In this document: in pieces, positions 1 through 8,355 of the stretch
Layout: each line of letters begins with the position of its first letter
How positions within the stretch are numbered: the first letter of the stretch is position 1
Assembly: GCF_900169275.1 (NCBI RefSeq)
Contig: NZ_FXZC01000005.1
Coordinates: 124,001-188,000, forward strand
DNA from: Brevibacterium casei CIP 102111
GTDB lineage: Bacteria; Actinomycetota; Actinomycetes; Actinomycetales; Brevibacteriaceae
Direction: 5' to 3'
Length of the DNA: 64,000 nucleotides
Notes under the pieces: generated by a model
The model's database searches: none
The model's input: the letters and a program-made list of their open reading frames with translations, nothing else
Told to the model about the DNA's origin: nothing
Translations under genes and position numbers: made by a program

Positions 1-908
1 CAGTGCTCACCCGTGGCGACGGGGGTCGGGGCGATGTGCTTCTGGATGTGGGCGTGGGCGAGGATGTCGTCCGGCGAGGTCGGCTCCTCGACCCAGCGGA
101 GACCGAACGGAGCGAGGTCGTCGATCCAGTCGACCGCCTCGGCGGCGTCCCAGTGCTGGTTGGCATCGACGGCGATGGGGAAGTCAGGCCCGCAGATCTC
201 CCGGGCGATGCCGAGGCGGCGGATGTCGTCGTCCCGGTCGGCTCCGACCTTGAGCTTGATCTGGTCGAAGCCCTCGGCGATGGCCTCCCGGCACAGCCGC
301 GCGAGCTTCTCGTCGGAGTAGCCGAGCCACCCGGGTGTCGTCGTGTACGCCATGTATCCGGTCTCGCGGAGCTCGGCGATCCGCTCGGCCCGACCGGGTT
401 CTGCGCGTTCGAGGATCGCGAGCGCGTCGTCCCTGGTCATGAAGTCCGAGAGGTAGCGGAAGTCGATGAGGTCGAGGATCTCTGCCGGGCTCATGGCGGA
501 GAGCAGCTCCCACAGCGGCAGGCCCGCCCGCTTCGCCTTGAGGTCCCAGAGGGCGTTGACGACGGCGCCGATGGCCATATGGCTCACGCCCTTCTCGGGT
601 CCGAGCCAGCGCAGCTGCGAGTCGTGGACGAGTTCGCGCCAGAAGCCGCCCATGTCCTCGAGGATCGGTTCGACCTCGCGGCCGATGAGGGTCTCGGCGA
701 TGACGCGCACGGCTTCGGTCTCGATGTCGTTGCCGCGCCCGATCGTGAAGACGAACCCGTGTCCCTCATGGCCGTCGGCTGAGTCGGTGGAGACGATGAG
801 GTAGGCCGCGGAGTAGTCGGGGTCCGGATTCATCGCGTCGGAGCCGTCGAGGCTCGCCGAGGTGGGGAATCGCAGGTCGACGACGTCGATCGAGGAGATG
901 GTAGACAT
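1..908 (-). CDS. L-fuconate dehydratase (enolase superfamily), 3' end cut by window edge
   Basis: Predicted to dehydrate L-fuconate to 2-keto-3-deoxy-L-fuconate in L-fucose catabolism in the cytoplasm. The N-terminus reads [20 protein letters not shown] followed by [16 protein letters not shown] and [13 protein letters not shown], which are signatures of the FucD group of the enolase superfamily. Further on, [12 protein letters not shown] (second-strand lysine) and AVDANQHWD (metal aspartate) fit the barrel domain. About 302 codons are present, against roughly 430 for the family, so the C-terminal third lies outside the window. The ATG at 906-908 is chosen because the FucD-conserved segment starts right after it. 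Two palindromes lie just upstream, so it is probably repressor-controlled and the rest of a fucose operon should lie to the left. Confidence 0.9.
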   Translation of the reverse strand, partial: MSTISSIDVVDLRFPTSASLDGSDAMNPDPDYSAAYLIVSTDSADGHEGHGFVFTIGRGNDIETEAVRVIAETLIGREVEPILEDMGGFWRELVHDSQLRWLGPEKGVSHMAIGAVVNALWDLKAKRAGLPLWELLSAMSPAEILDLIDFRYLSDFMTRDDALAILERAEPGRAERIAELRETGYMAYTTTPGWLGYSDEKLARLCREAIAEGFDQIKLKVGADRDDDIRRLGIAREICGPDFPIAVDANQHWDAAEAVDWIDDLAPFGLRWVEEPTSPDDILAHAHIQKHIAPTPVATGEH

Positions 909-920
909 TGCGTCCTTTCA

Positions 921-938
921 CACAACTGCGGTGTTGTG
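921..938. promoter_or_regulatory. Palindrome CACAAC-N6-GTTGTG upstream of fuconate dehydratase
   Basis: CACAAC at 921-926 and GTTGTG at 933-938 form a perfect 6-bp inverted repeat 13 bases upstream of the start codon of the fuconate dehydratase. Its position fits an operator overlapping the 5' untranslated region. The binding protein is not in the window. Confidence 0.45.
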
Positions 939-997
939 ATCGGATGTCTGAACGGGGCGATCGTCCAGATACTCGGTCACGCTCATCAACTCGAGTG

Positions 998-1014
998 TAA
1001 ACATAGGATGTTTA
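998..1014. promoter_or_regulatory. 17-bp palindrome TAAACAT-AGG-ATGTTTA, likely operator
   Basis: TAAACAT at 998-1004 and ATGTTTA at 1008-1014 are perfect inverted repeats around AGG, AT-rich in a GC-rich context, about 90 bp upstream of the fuconate dehydratase start. The size and spacing suit a GntR- or LacI-type repressor. Whether it belongs to the sugar-acid operon is inferred from position only. Confidence 0.5.
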
Positions 1015-1185
1015 GGTGGTCAAGGGTGAGGATGGTGTGGTTGCGGCCGATGAGCAGGGGAGCGGGCAGTGACCGCAGTGACGAGTGATCGGATGTCTGC
1101 GCGCGAGGTCACGACTGTACGATCGGACCGGCCGGTGCGATGAGCCACTGAGCGACCTCGGCCGGGCCTCCGGGACACGGCTGAG

Positions 1186-1653
1186 TCAGCGTTCGACGAC
1201 GACTCCGTCGGCATCGGCGAAGACCATCGCTCCGGGACGGATCGTCGCCCCGCCGAACTCGACGACGACGTCCTGCTCGCCAGCGCCCGTCTTCCCGCTC
1301 TTGCGCGGATTGCTCGCCAGGGCCTTGACGCCGAGGTCGAGGGTCGCGAGGACCTCACGGTCGCGGACGGCGCCGTTGATGACGACGCCGACCCACCCGT
1401 TGCTCAGCGCGAGTTCGGCGATCATGTCGCCCATGAGCGCGGTTGCGATCGATCCGCCGCCGTCGACGATGAGGACGGAGCCGTCGCCCGGGCCCGAGAG
1501 GACCGACCTCACGAGCGCGTTGTCCTCGAAGCAGCGGACGGTGCGGGCCGGCCCCGAGAACGCGACCTTGTCTCCGAAGTCGGTGAAGTTGAGCGCGATG
1601 GAATGGAGTTCGGGACCTCGTTCGTCCCAGAGGTCGGCGGTCGAGACGGTCAC
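1186..1653 (-). CDS. RraA-fold protein, putative 4-hydroxy-4-methyl-2-oxoglutarate aldolase
   Basis: A 155-aa member of the RraA/HMG aldolase fold. The segments [39 protein letters not shown] and [20 protein letters not shown] are the family core, including the G-R/D loop that binds metal and pyruvate in the aldolases. In actinobacteria such proteins are usually annotated as RraA, but class II HMG or oxaloacetate-type activity is more likely where RNase E regulation is uncertain. The GTG at 1651-1653 is chosen: GGAGG lies just upstream, and the longer frame would run into the preceding gene. It starts 13 bases after the VOC gene, so the two are co-transcribed. Confidence 0.85.
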   Translation of the reverse strand: MTVSTADLWDERGPELHSIALNFTDFGDKVAFSGPARTVRCFEDNALVRSVLSGPGDGSVLIVDGGGSIATALMGDMIAELALSNGWVGVVINGAVRDREVLATLDLGVKALASNPRKSGKTGAGEQDVVVEFGGATIRPGAMVFADADGVVVER

Positions 1654-1666
1654 ATGTCCTCCACAG

Positions 1667-2077
1667 TCATTCGGCGGCGCGGGCGGTCTGCTCATTGCTC
1701 ACGAGCTCCCAGACGTGACCGTCGGGATCGTGGATGTAGGCGGTGTGCGACCCATCGAGGTCGACCGGCGGGTCGGCGCGACCACCGGCGGCTGCCGCCC
1801 GCTGGGCGACGACATCGACCTCGCCGGGGGAGGTGATCGCGCACGAGACGATGACCGCACCGGGAGCGGGGACGGCCGCGGTGCCGACACCCGCACGATC
1901 GAGGTAGGTGCGGTACTCCGCCTCGGCGATGAGGAAGAGGGAGAGGTGGGGGAGTTCGAAGGCGACGATGATGTCGTCGGCGTCGGAGGGCTCGAGGTCG
2001 AAGCACTCCTGGTAGAAGCGCTGAGAGCGATCGAGGTCGGCGGCGGGCAGGCAGACGACGACGGCAGCGGGTTTCAT
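1667..2077 (-). CDS. VOC-family (glyoxalase/bleomycin-resistance fold) protein
   Basis: A 136-aa single vicinal-oxygen-chelate domain protein. It shows the first beta-alpha-beta module ([20 protein letters not shown]) and the closing metal-site segment [14 protein letters not shown], where the glutamate is the usual metal ligand. Members are lyases, dioxygenases or binding proteins, and the substrate cannot be read from the sequence. It lies 13 bases upstream of the RraA-fold gene on the same strand, so the pair may share a pathway. Confidence 0.85.
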   Translation of the reverse strand: MKPAAVVVCLPAADLDRSQRFYQECFDLEPSDADDIIVAFELPHLSLFLIAEAEYRTYLDRAGVGTAAVPAPGAVIVSCAITSPGEVDVVAQRAAAAGGRADPPVDLDGSHTAYIHDPDGHVWELVSNEQTARAAE

Positions 2078-2405
2078 GCCAGCACCGTAGCACGGGACCG
2101 AACCCCCTCACAGGGGCCCGGCGTGATTGGCCCAGGTCCCAGCGTTGTCGATAGAGTAGAGGGGTGCCTTCTTCCGTTTCGACCCTCCGGCAGTCCGTCC
2201 GCGACGCCGTTTTCCCGAAGTCGAAGCTCATGACGACTCTGTCGAACGGCACGAACGGGTGGATGAGTTCCTGGGGGACGAACGCCCACGGTGAGATCGC
2301 CGGCTGCCCGCCGCCGCGCCGCTGACACGCGGATCCGACCCCGCCTCGGGGTGGATCGACGCGCCCGCGCGCCCTCATCCCATCTCTGCGAAAGCGACCT
2401 CACCG
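2078..2405. other. Divergent intergenic region between VOC gene and nhaA
   Basis: 328 bases separate the divergent VOC and nhaA genes and should hold both promoters. No clear -35/-10 pair, riboswitch or strong hairpin was found. A 31-codon frame at 2230-2325 was considered and not accepted as a gene. Confidence 0.4.
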
Positions 2406-3731
2406 ATGTCTTCGGCCACCCCTGATTCCTCTGCCCCTGCTCGTTCCCTCCGCCAGACGATCGCCCGTGTGCTCAAGCACGACGCCGTCGGCGGCATCCT
2501 CCTGCTCGCTGCGACCGCAGCCGCGATCGTCCTTGCGAACTCCCCGGCGGCCGACTGGTACGAGAGCCTCCGCTCGACGAAGTTCGGCCCCGAGTCCCTC
2601 AAGCTCAACCTCTCGGTGAACAGCTGGGCTTCGGACGGGCTGCTCGCGATCTTCTTCTTCGTCGTCGGCCTCGAACTCAAAGAGGAGTTCGTCGCCGGCA
2701 GGCTGCGCGACCCGAGGACCGCGGCGATCCCGGTGGCCGCTGCCATCGGCGGCGTCGCCGTGCCCTCGCTGCTCTACGTGCTCGTCAACCTCGATTCGGG
2801 CGGCGGTGCACTCAACGGCTGGGCGATCCCCGCGGCCACGGACATCGCGTTCGCCGTGGCGATCATCGCGATGGTCGGCAGATTCCTGCCGCCCGCGCTG
2901 CGGACCTTCCTCCTCACCCTCGCCGTCGTCGACGATCTCCTCGCCATCGCCATCATCGCGGTCTTCTACACCGACGATCTGGCATGGGCCCCGCTCGGCC
3001 TCGCGCTGCTTCCGCTGCTCGCGTTCGGCTTCGCCGTGCAGCGGGGGATCCACGCGTGGTGGATCCTCATGCCGCTCGCGTTCGCGACCTGGACCCTCGT
3101 CCATGCCTCCGGCATCCATGCGACGATCGCCGGCGTCCTCCTCGGATTCACCGTGCCGGTGGCAGCGAAGGCGCGTCGCGGGAAGGCGGCTGAGCGCGGA
3201 TTCCACGCCCATGACGGCATCCACGGCGCCGAGGGGCACGGGCCAGCCGCCCGCTTCGCCGATGCCTGGAGCATCCCCTCCGCGGTGATCGCGGTGCCGA
3301 TCTTCGCGTTCTTCGCCGCCGGGGTCGACGTCGGCGGACTCTCGGGCCTCGCCGATTCACTGGTGAGCCCGGTCGCCGTCGGGATCATCCTCGGACTCGT
3401 CCTCGGCAAGCCGGTCGGCATCGCGGTCTCGGCCTTCGTCGTCACGCGGATCCGAGGTTTCTCCCTCGACCCCACGTTCCGGTGGGTCGACCTCATCGGC
3501 GTTTCGTGCCTGGCCGGAGTCGGCTTCACCGTGTCCCTGCTCATCGGCGATCTCAGCTTCGGCGAAGGCGACGACCGCGCGCAGATCGTCAAGGTCGGTG
3601 TGCTCTGCGGCTCCCTTCTCGCCGCGCTCATCGGGGCCGTCTGGCTCGCCGTGCGCAACCGGCACTACCGTCTGGCCGGTCGCACGCACGATCTCGTCCG
3701 TGACGGCGGTATGACGCGCTCGTCCGCCTGA
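2406..3731 (+). CDS. nhaA: Na+/H+ antiporter NhaA
   Basis: A 441-aa inner-membrane electrogenic Na+(Li+)/H+ antiporter for sodium and alkaline pH tolerance. The conserved helix-IV ATDIAFA motif (T145-D146, matching E. coli Asp133) and the helix-V VVDD pair (D176, D177, matching E. coli Asp163/Asp164) are present, as are FFFVVGLELKEEF and GFTVSLLIGDLSF. About eleven hydrophobic segments are visible. The length is somewhat above E. coli NhaA (388) because of N- and C-terminal tails and a basic loop near residues 255-290. It is monocistronic and followed by a palindrome and a small gene. Confidence 0.95.
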   Translation: MSSATPDSSAPARSLRQTIARVLKHDAVGGILLLAATAAAIVLANSPAADWYESLRSTKFGPESLKLNLSVNSWASDGLLAIFFFVVGLELKEEFVAGRLRDPRTAAIPVAAAIGGVAVPSLLYVLVNLDSGGGALNGWAIPAATDIAFAVAIIAMVGRFLPPALRTFLLTLAVVDDLLAIAIIAVFYTDDLAWAPLGLALLPLLAFGFAVQRGIHAWWILMPLAFATWTLVHASGIHATIAGVLLGFTVPVAAKARRGKAAERGFHAHDGIHGAEGHGPAARFADAWSIPSAVIAVPIFAFFAAGVDVGGLSGLADSLVSPVAVGIILGLVLGKPVGIAVSAFVVTRIRGFSLDPTFRWVDLIGVSCLAGVGFTVSLLIGDLSFGEGDDRAQIVKVGVLCGSLLAALIGAVWLAVRNRHYRLAGRTHDLVRDGGMTRSSA

Positions 3732-3751
3732 CGACGACGGTGCGCTCGCGG

Positions 3752-3774
3752 AGGTGACCGGTCACCGGTCGCCT
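3752..3774. promoter_or_regulatory. Near-perfect 23-bp palindrome around GGTGACCGGTCACC
   Basis: The 14-mer GGTGACCGGTCACC at 3753-3766 is perfectly palindromic. It sits inside a 23-base block (3752-3774) that is almost symmetric about a second centre because ACCGGT is repeated. It lies 20 bases after the nhaA stop and could be an operator for the downstream small gene or part of the nhaA terminator. The sequence alone does not decide. Confidence 0.35.
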
Positions 3775-3890
3775 ACGCCGACGGCGTGTCGGGCGCCGAT
3801 TCCCGAATCGGCCGGGCTTCCTGTATCCGAATCCGTTCTCACCGGGCAAAATGGAGATGACACACTCATCACCGATGGAGGCACGCGATC

Positions 3891-4052
3891 ATGTCCGAGA
3901 CTTCCGAACCCGCAGGCGAGCCCACCGAGACCACCGGCCTCACGGCCGAGGAGCTCGACGCCCAGGCCGCCGACCGCGCCCACCAGGACGAACTCGTCGA
4001 GGAATGGGGAGACGAGTCGTTCCCAGCCAGCGACCCGCCGGAGAACTACTGA
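3891..4052 (+). CDS. 53-aa acidic protein with C-terminal FPASDPP motif
   Basis: A small cytosolic acidic protein starting MSETSEPAGEPTETT and ending WGDESFPASDPPENY. The C-terminal WG-x-ES-FPASDPP element recurs in short uncharacterised actinobacterial proteins, which is the main reason to accept this as a gene. It is rich in E, D, T and A, has no membrane segment, and is probably mostly disordered apart from a short helix around LTAEELDAQAADRAHQDELV. A clear intrinsic terminator follows six bases after the stop, which supports an independent transcript. Function unknown. Confidence 0.7.
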   Translation: MSETSEPAGEPTETTGLTAEELDAQAADRAHQDELVEEWGDESFPASDPPENY

Positions 4053-4058
4053 TCCGAT

Positions 4059-4098
4059 GAGCCGCTCTCGTCGTCGGACGGGGGCGGCTCTGTCTTTT
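4059..4098 (+). terminator. Intrinsic terminator after the 53-aa gene
   Basis: GAGCCGC at 4059-4065 pairs with GCGGCTC at 4084-4090, followed by TGTCTTTT (4091-4098). A stem plus T-rich tail on the + strand is consistent with termination of the small gene. Confidence 0.7.
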
Positions 4099-4197
4099 GG
4101 GCCGAACCGGCAACCGGGTCGGTCTTGTCGTCGAGGCGGCTGGGCGGGCGGCGGCGCACCGTCACCGGCCACCGGCCGGCGGCGTCGAGGGCATTCG

Positions 4198-5118
4198 TCA
4201 CCCGTGCCCCCACTCCCGGGCGAGGGCGAACTCGATGAGGGCCTCCACCCGTGCGGGCAGGGTGATGCCTGAGGGCCAGATGACCTCGACGCCGACCGGC
4301 TCGACCGCCGGCTCGATCTCCTTGATCACCAGGGGGTAGCCCTCATAGCTGGCGGGGTTGCGCAGGCGCTGGACGAGCACTCCGTAGCCGAGCCCGCGAC
4401 CGACGAGCGTGCGCACGACCTCGTAGCTCGTCGTCCGGTGCCGCACCTTCGGCTGGAGGCCGCGGTCATGGAACATCGAGAGCGTGTGCTGGCTCGACGG
4501 GGGCGAGTCGAGGAGGATCATGTCGCGCTCGACGAGGTCCTCGAGGCGCACCGTCTCCCGGTCGGCGAACGGATCGTCGGCGGCGAGGACGACATGGGCG
4601 GGGAGGTCGAAGAGGCGTGCGTGGTTGGGGGTGCCGGGGATGAGCGTCTCGTAGACGAAGGCGACGTCGATCTCACCCGATTCGAGACGTCCCGCGAGGC
4701 GGTCCTGCGTGGTCTCGACGATCTCGAGGCTCACCCGCGGGTGCTGGTCGCCGAACTCGGCGAGGAGGACGGGGAGGATCACCGGCGCCAGGGTCGGATA
4801 GCAGCCGATCGTCACCGGCCCCGCGAGTTCGCCGTCGGTGGTCGTGAGTTCGCGCTGCAGTTCGTTCGCCTCGGCGATGAGGGTTTGCGCGCGGGCGACG
4901 ACCTGCTTTCCTGCGGCCGTGAGGACGAGTCCCTGCGCCTTCCTCCGCACGCACAGATGGGATTGGAGCTGATGCTCGAGCGCGGTGATGGCGTCCGAGA
5001 TCGCCGAGGAGGAGACATGGAGTTCCGCCGCTGCGGCTGAGATCGTGCCCAGGCGGGCTGCCGTGACGAGGTAGGAGAGCTGGCGCAGGCTGAAGTTGGG
5101 GACGAGGTCTGCATGCAT
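4198..5118 (-). CDS. LysR-family transcriptional regulator
   Basis: A 306-aa LysR-type regulator. The N-terminal winged helix-turn-helix (FSLRQLSYLVTAARLGTISA through LEHQLQSHLCVRRKAQGL, residues about 9-65) is followed by a periplasmic-binding-protein-like effector domain starting near GPVTIGCYPTLAPVILP. The ATG at 5116-5118 is preferred over the longer frame because it directly precedes the HTH, and upstream codons would cross the shared promoter. It is divergent from the P450 fusion gene with 114 bases between starts, the classic arrangement for a LysR activator of its neighbour. The inducer is probably the P450 substrate or a related compound; this is inferred. Confidence 0.92.
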   Translation of the reverse strand: MHADLVPNFSLRQLSYLVTAARLGTISAAAAELHVSSSAISDAITALEHQLQSHLCVRRKAQGLVLTAAGKQVVARAQTLIAEANELQRELTTTDGELAGPVTIGCYPTLAPVILPVLLAEFGDQHPRVSLEIVETTQDRLAGRLESGEIDVAFVYETLIPGTPNHARLFDLPAHVVLAADDPFADRETVRLEDLVERDMILLDSPPSSQHTLSMFHDRGLQPKVRHRTTSYEVVRTLVGRGLGYGVLVQRLRNPASYEGYPLVIKEIEPAVEPVGVEVIWPSGITLPARVEALIEFALAREWGHG

Positions 5119-5189
5119 ATTCGACTTTTCCGAACTAGTAATGCGATTAATTCCGCTTTTCCTTTTCTTCCATTCTCCACATACTGGTC

Positions 5190-5205
5190 TGTGAACGCCA
5201 TCACA
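5190..5205. promoter_or_regulatory. Consensus CRP/GlxR box TGTGA-N6-TCACA
   Basis: TGTGA (5190-5194), ACGCCA, TCACA (5201-5205), with the flanking T and A extending the symmetry to 7-bp arms. This matches the CRP/GlxR consensus of actinobacteria exactly. It lies 27 bases upstream of the P450 fusion start in the LysR-P450 intergenic region, pointing to cAMP-dependent control. Whether it activates or represses depends on the unmapped promoter. Confidence 0.65.
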
Positions 5206-5232
5206 GATCTCGAAGATGAGGGGGAGACAACG

Positions 5233-8200
5233 ATGACTTCTCAGCTCCACGCCGACGCGCCGCAGACCGCGGACCAGGTTCCGGTCGCCGATTGGGTGAC
5301 GATCCCCGACCTCTACGCGGACCCGTTCCCCATCTACGAACGACTGCGCGCCGAAGGCGGAGTCCACTGGGTGCCGTCGGTCAACCGCTACCTCATCACC
5401 AGCTACGAAGCGGTCAGCGAGACCGAGCACGACCAGGAGGTCTACTCGGCCAACGAGAAGGACTCACTGCAGATCCGTGCGATGGGCCACTCGATGCTCC
5501 GCCGTGACGATCCCGAGCACTATGCGCAGCGCCGCGCCTGGCAGCCCGTCCTCAAGCCGGGCTACGTCAAGCGGATCTGGACGAAGATGTATCGCGAGGT
5601 CGCCGAGGACCTCCTCGCGAAGCTCATCGAGAAGGGTCCGGGATCGGACCTCATCTGGGACTTCGCCGCCCCGTACGCCGCCGAGACGCTGCGGCGGATG
5701 ATCGGGCTCTACAACGTCGACCAGGAGGACATGCAGCGCTGGTCCCAGACGCTCATCGACGGCGTCGGCAACTACTCCGACGACCCCGTCGTCTGGGCGA
5801 AGGCCGAACGGTCCTTCAACGAGGTCGACCTCGCCCTCGACGAGATGCTCGACCACCACCTCACCCACCGCGACGACTCCCTCCTCTCCGGGCTGCTCTC
5901 GATGCCCGGGGACAGGATGCCGATCGAGCAGATCCGAGCGAACATCAAGATGACGATCGGCGGGGGACTCAACGAACCCCGCGACGCCCTCGGAGTCGCA
6001 GCCCTGGCGATGTTCGAACACCCCGAACAGCGGGCCGCGGCCATGGCCAACCCTGCTCTGTGGGCGACGGTCTTCGAGGAGACCATCCGGTGGATCGCCC
6101 CCATCGGCATGTACTCCCGCCAGGTCACCCGCGACACGGTCCTCGCCGGCACCCCTCTGCCGGCGGGTGCGAAGCTCGGCATCTGCGTGCTCTCAGCCAA
6201 CCGCGATGAGACCGTCTGGGCCGAGGCCGAGAAGTTCAACATCCACCGCGAGGTCAAGCCCCACCTCGCCTTCAGCAAGGGCGTCCACGTCTGCCTCGGC
6301 AACTGGGCGGCCCGAGCCGAGATCGCCGACGTCGCCCTGCCGCTGCTCTTCAACAGCCTGAAGGGCCTCGAGATCGACACCACGCAGGAGACGACGATCG
6401 GCGGATGGGTCTTCCGCGGCATGCTCACGCTGCCGGTGACGTGGACCGGGGCCACCGCCGGGCCCGACTACGGTTCCGCCGTCACCGGGGGGACCACCTC
6501 GGCGGGGGAGTCGGGCACTGACCGCGGACCCGGACCCAAGGTCGCCGTCGTCGGCTCCGGACCGTCGGGCTGCTTCTCCGCGAAGGAGATCCTCCGTCAG
6601 GTTCCCGGCAGCTCCGTCGACGTCTTCGACCGACTTCCCGTACCGTACGGACTGCTGCGCTACGGTGTCGCCGCCGACCACCAGGGCACGAAGTCCGTGT
6701 CCACGCAGTTCGACCGACTCTTCGCCGACCCCCGGGCCCGCTTCATCGGCAACACCGAACTCGGCCGCGACATCTCGATGGACGACCTCCGGTCGAACTA
6801 CGATGCCGTCGTCCTCGCCAGCGGACTCTCCCACGACCGCGACCTCGCGGTGCCCGGAGCCGACCTCGACCGGGTCTATCGGGCAGGCACCCTCACCCGG
6901 ATCCTCAACGGTCACCCCGACGAGGCGGCCGCTCCTGCCGTGACCCTCGGCTCGCGTGTCGCCATCGTCGGCCAGGGCAACGTCGCCGTCGACATCGTCC
7001 GCCTCCTCACCAGTCAGGACGAGACACTCGAGGGCAGCGACCTCGACGACCGCGTCTACCGGCCGCTGCGCGCCGACATCTCCCGCCTCGACGTCATCGG
7101 CAGGTCGGGTCCGAGCGCGGCGAAGTTCGATCCGGTGATGATCCGCGAACTCGCCCGCGTCCGCGGACTCCGTCACGTCCTCCACGGTGTTGACCTCGAG
7201 ACCACCGCCCCGGGCAAGGACGCGAAGTTCGACGCGCTGCGCGACCTCCTCGATCCCGCGATCGACGGCCATGCCTCCGGTGCATCGATCGAGGTCCACT
7301 GGTGGTTCACCGCCGTTCCGGAAGCGATCACCGGCACCGACGGCGCGGTGTCCGGCATCGACATCGACGTCGCCGGGGAAGCCGTCAACCTCGAGGTCGA
7401 TTCGGTGATCACAGCGATCGGCTTCGTCCGCGACACGGCCACCGTCGCCCGCCAGGGCATCTGCCCGGTCTCGCCGATCCCCGGCGACGGACGGATCAGC
7501 GATGGTCTCTTCGCGATCGGCTGGCTCAAGGGCAACGGCCGCGGCACGATTCCCGACCAGCGCACCGAGGCGAAGACGCTCGCGGCGTCGATGGCCGCCG
7601 AGGTCAACGCCGGGACGATCTCGACCGGCGCTGCGGGGCTCGACCCCGGTGCGCAGTCCACGGACTTCGACGGCTGGCGTCGCATCGACCTCCGCGAGCG
7701 CCTCGGCGCGGGTGTCGGGCGCTGCCGGTCGAAGATCACCGACCGACAGGAACTGCTCTCCGCCGCGCGGGATGAGAGCCTCGACGCGCAGCTCGAGACC
7801 TCCTCGGGCAGCGTCGGCCACGACCTTGCCCCCGACGTTCCGCTGACGATCCTCTTCGGCACCGAGTCGGGCAATGCGGAGCTCGTCTCCGAGGAGCTGG
7901 GGGCGTTCATCGGAGAGCGCGACGACCTCGTCATCGCCGACCTCGCGACGCTCAGCCCCGCCGACCTCGACCCGAACCGCTTCCACCTCGTCGTGTGCTC
8001 GACCTACGGCGACGGGGAGGTCCCGAGCTCGGCGAGGGAGTTCTACGCCCAGCTGCAGGAGGGCGACGTCGACCTCACCGGGGTGCGGTTCGCGGTGTTC
8101 GGGATGGGCGATGCGAGCTATACGAAGACGTACTCGCGCGGCAGCGAGCTCCTCACCGAGGCCCTCGAGGCCCGAGGCGCGACTCGGGTGGGCGAGTACG

Positions 8201-8301
8201 GTCGCCACGATGCCGGCGGCACCGTCCCCGCGGGGGAGGCCGCATGCGAATGGGCGGAAGGAGTGCTCTCGAATCTGACGACAGAACACTCTCCCGGCTG
8301 A
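5233..8301 (+). CDS. Self-sufficient cytochrome P450 fused to FprA-like reductase and flavodoxin
   Basis: A 1022-aa protein with three redox modules. Residues 1-405 are a class-I-type bacterial P450: ExxR at E283-R286 and the heme loop FSKGVHVCLG with C354. Residues about 435-800 resemble adrenodoxin reductase/FprA: FAD motif GSGPSG (441-446), RLPVPYGLLRYGVA, NADP motif GQGNVAVD (580-587), and GWLKGNGRGTIPD. Residues 871-1010 are a flavodoxin with FMN loops FGTESGNAE (875-883), CSTYGDGEVP (922-931) and FGMGDASY (956-963). Electrons should pass NADPH-FAD-FMN-heme. The I-helix reads GGLNEPRD (244-251), lacking the usual acid-threonine pair. The ATG at 5233 follows GAGGGGGAGA, and the upstream in-frame codons belong to the promoter. 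The transporter downstream may import the substrate, which is unknown. Confidence 0.93.
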   Translation: MTSQLHADAPQTADQVPVADWVTIPDLYADPFPIYERLRAEGGVHWVPSVNRYLITSYEAVSETEHDQEVYSANEKDSLQIRAMGHSMLRRDDPEHYAQRRAWQPVLKPGYVKRIWTKMYREVAEDLLAKLIEKGPGSDLIWDFAAPYAAETLRRMIGLYNVDQEDMQRWSQTLIDGVGNYSDDPVVWAKAERSFNEVDLALDEMLDHHLTHRDDSLLSGLLSMPGDRMPIEQIRANIKMTIGGGLNEPRDALGVAALAMFEHPEQRAAAMANPALWATVFEETIRWIAPIGMYSRQVTRDTVLAGTPLPAGAKLGICVLSANRDETVWAEAEKFNIHREVKPHLAFSKGVHVCLGNWAARAEIADVALPLLFNSLKGLEIDTTQETTIGGWVFRGMLTLPVTWTGATAGPDYGSAVTGGTTSAGESGTDRGPGPKVAVVGSGPSGCFSAKEILRQVPGSSVDVFDRLPVPYGLLRYGVAADHQGTKSVSTQFDRLFADPRARFIGNTELGRDISMDDLRSNYDAVVLASGLSHDRDLAVPGADLDRVYRAGTLTRILNGHPDEAAAPAVTLGSRVAIVGQGNVAVDIVRLLTSQDETLEGSDLDDRVYRPLRADISRLDVIGRSGPSAAKFDPVMIRELARVRGLRHVLHGVDLETTAPGKDAKFDALRDLLDPAIDGHASGASIEVHWWFTAVPEAITGTDGAVSGIDIDVAGEAVNLEVDSVITAIGFVRDTATVARQGICPVSPIPGDGRISDGLFAIGWLKGNGRGTIPDQRTEAKTLAASMAAEVNAGTISTGAAGLDPGAQSTDFDGWRRIDLRERLGAGVGRCRSKITDRQELLSAARDESLDAQLETSSGSVGHDLAPDVPLTILFGTESGNAELVSEELGAFIGERDDLVIADLATLSPADLDPNRFHLVVCSTYGDGEVPSSAREFYAQLQEGDVDLTGVRFAVFGMGDASYTKTYSRGSELLTEALEARGATRVGEYGRHDAGGTVPAGEAACEWAEGVLSNLTTEHSPG

Positions 8302-8309
8302 CCCGCGCC

Positions 8310-8355
8310 GCGGGCAGGGCTCACTCCACGACCGCGCTCCACGAGCCCTGCCCGC
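8310..8355. terminator. 13-bp perfect hairpin between the P450 and transporter genes
   Basis: GCGGGCAGGGCTC (8310-8322) pairs perfectly with GAGCCCTGCCCGC (8343-8355) around a 20-nt loop, nine bases after the P450 stop. There is no T-run, so it may terminate weakly or stabilise the P450 transcript 3' end while letting some readthrough into the transporter gene. The 11-mer ACTCCACGACC occurs in the loop and again near 8370. Confidence 0.55.

Noticed and set aside
3..782. Long + strand frame of 259 codons over the first kilobase
   Set aside because: It is the antisense shadow of the fuconate dehydratase on the minus strand, whose protein has clear family motifs; the + frame product has no recognisable fold.
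1186..1695. The longer 169-aa start of the RraA-fold gene
   Set aside because: It overlaps the end of the VOC gene, while a GTG at 1653 with GGAGG upstream fits the conserved N-terminus.
2230..2325. A 31-codon + strand frame (MTTLSNGTNGWMSSWGTNAH...) in the VOC-nhaA spacer, considered as a leader or bioactive peptide
   Set aside because: Only a weak ribosome site, no recognised family and no supporting context. A frame of this size is expected by chance in GC-rich DNA.
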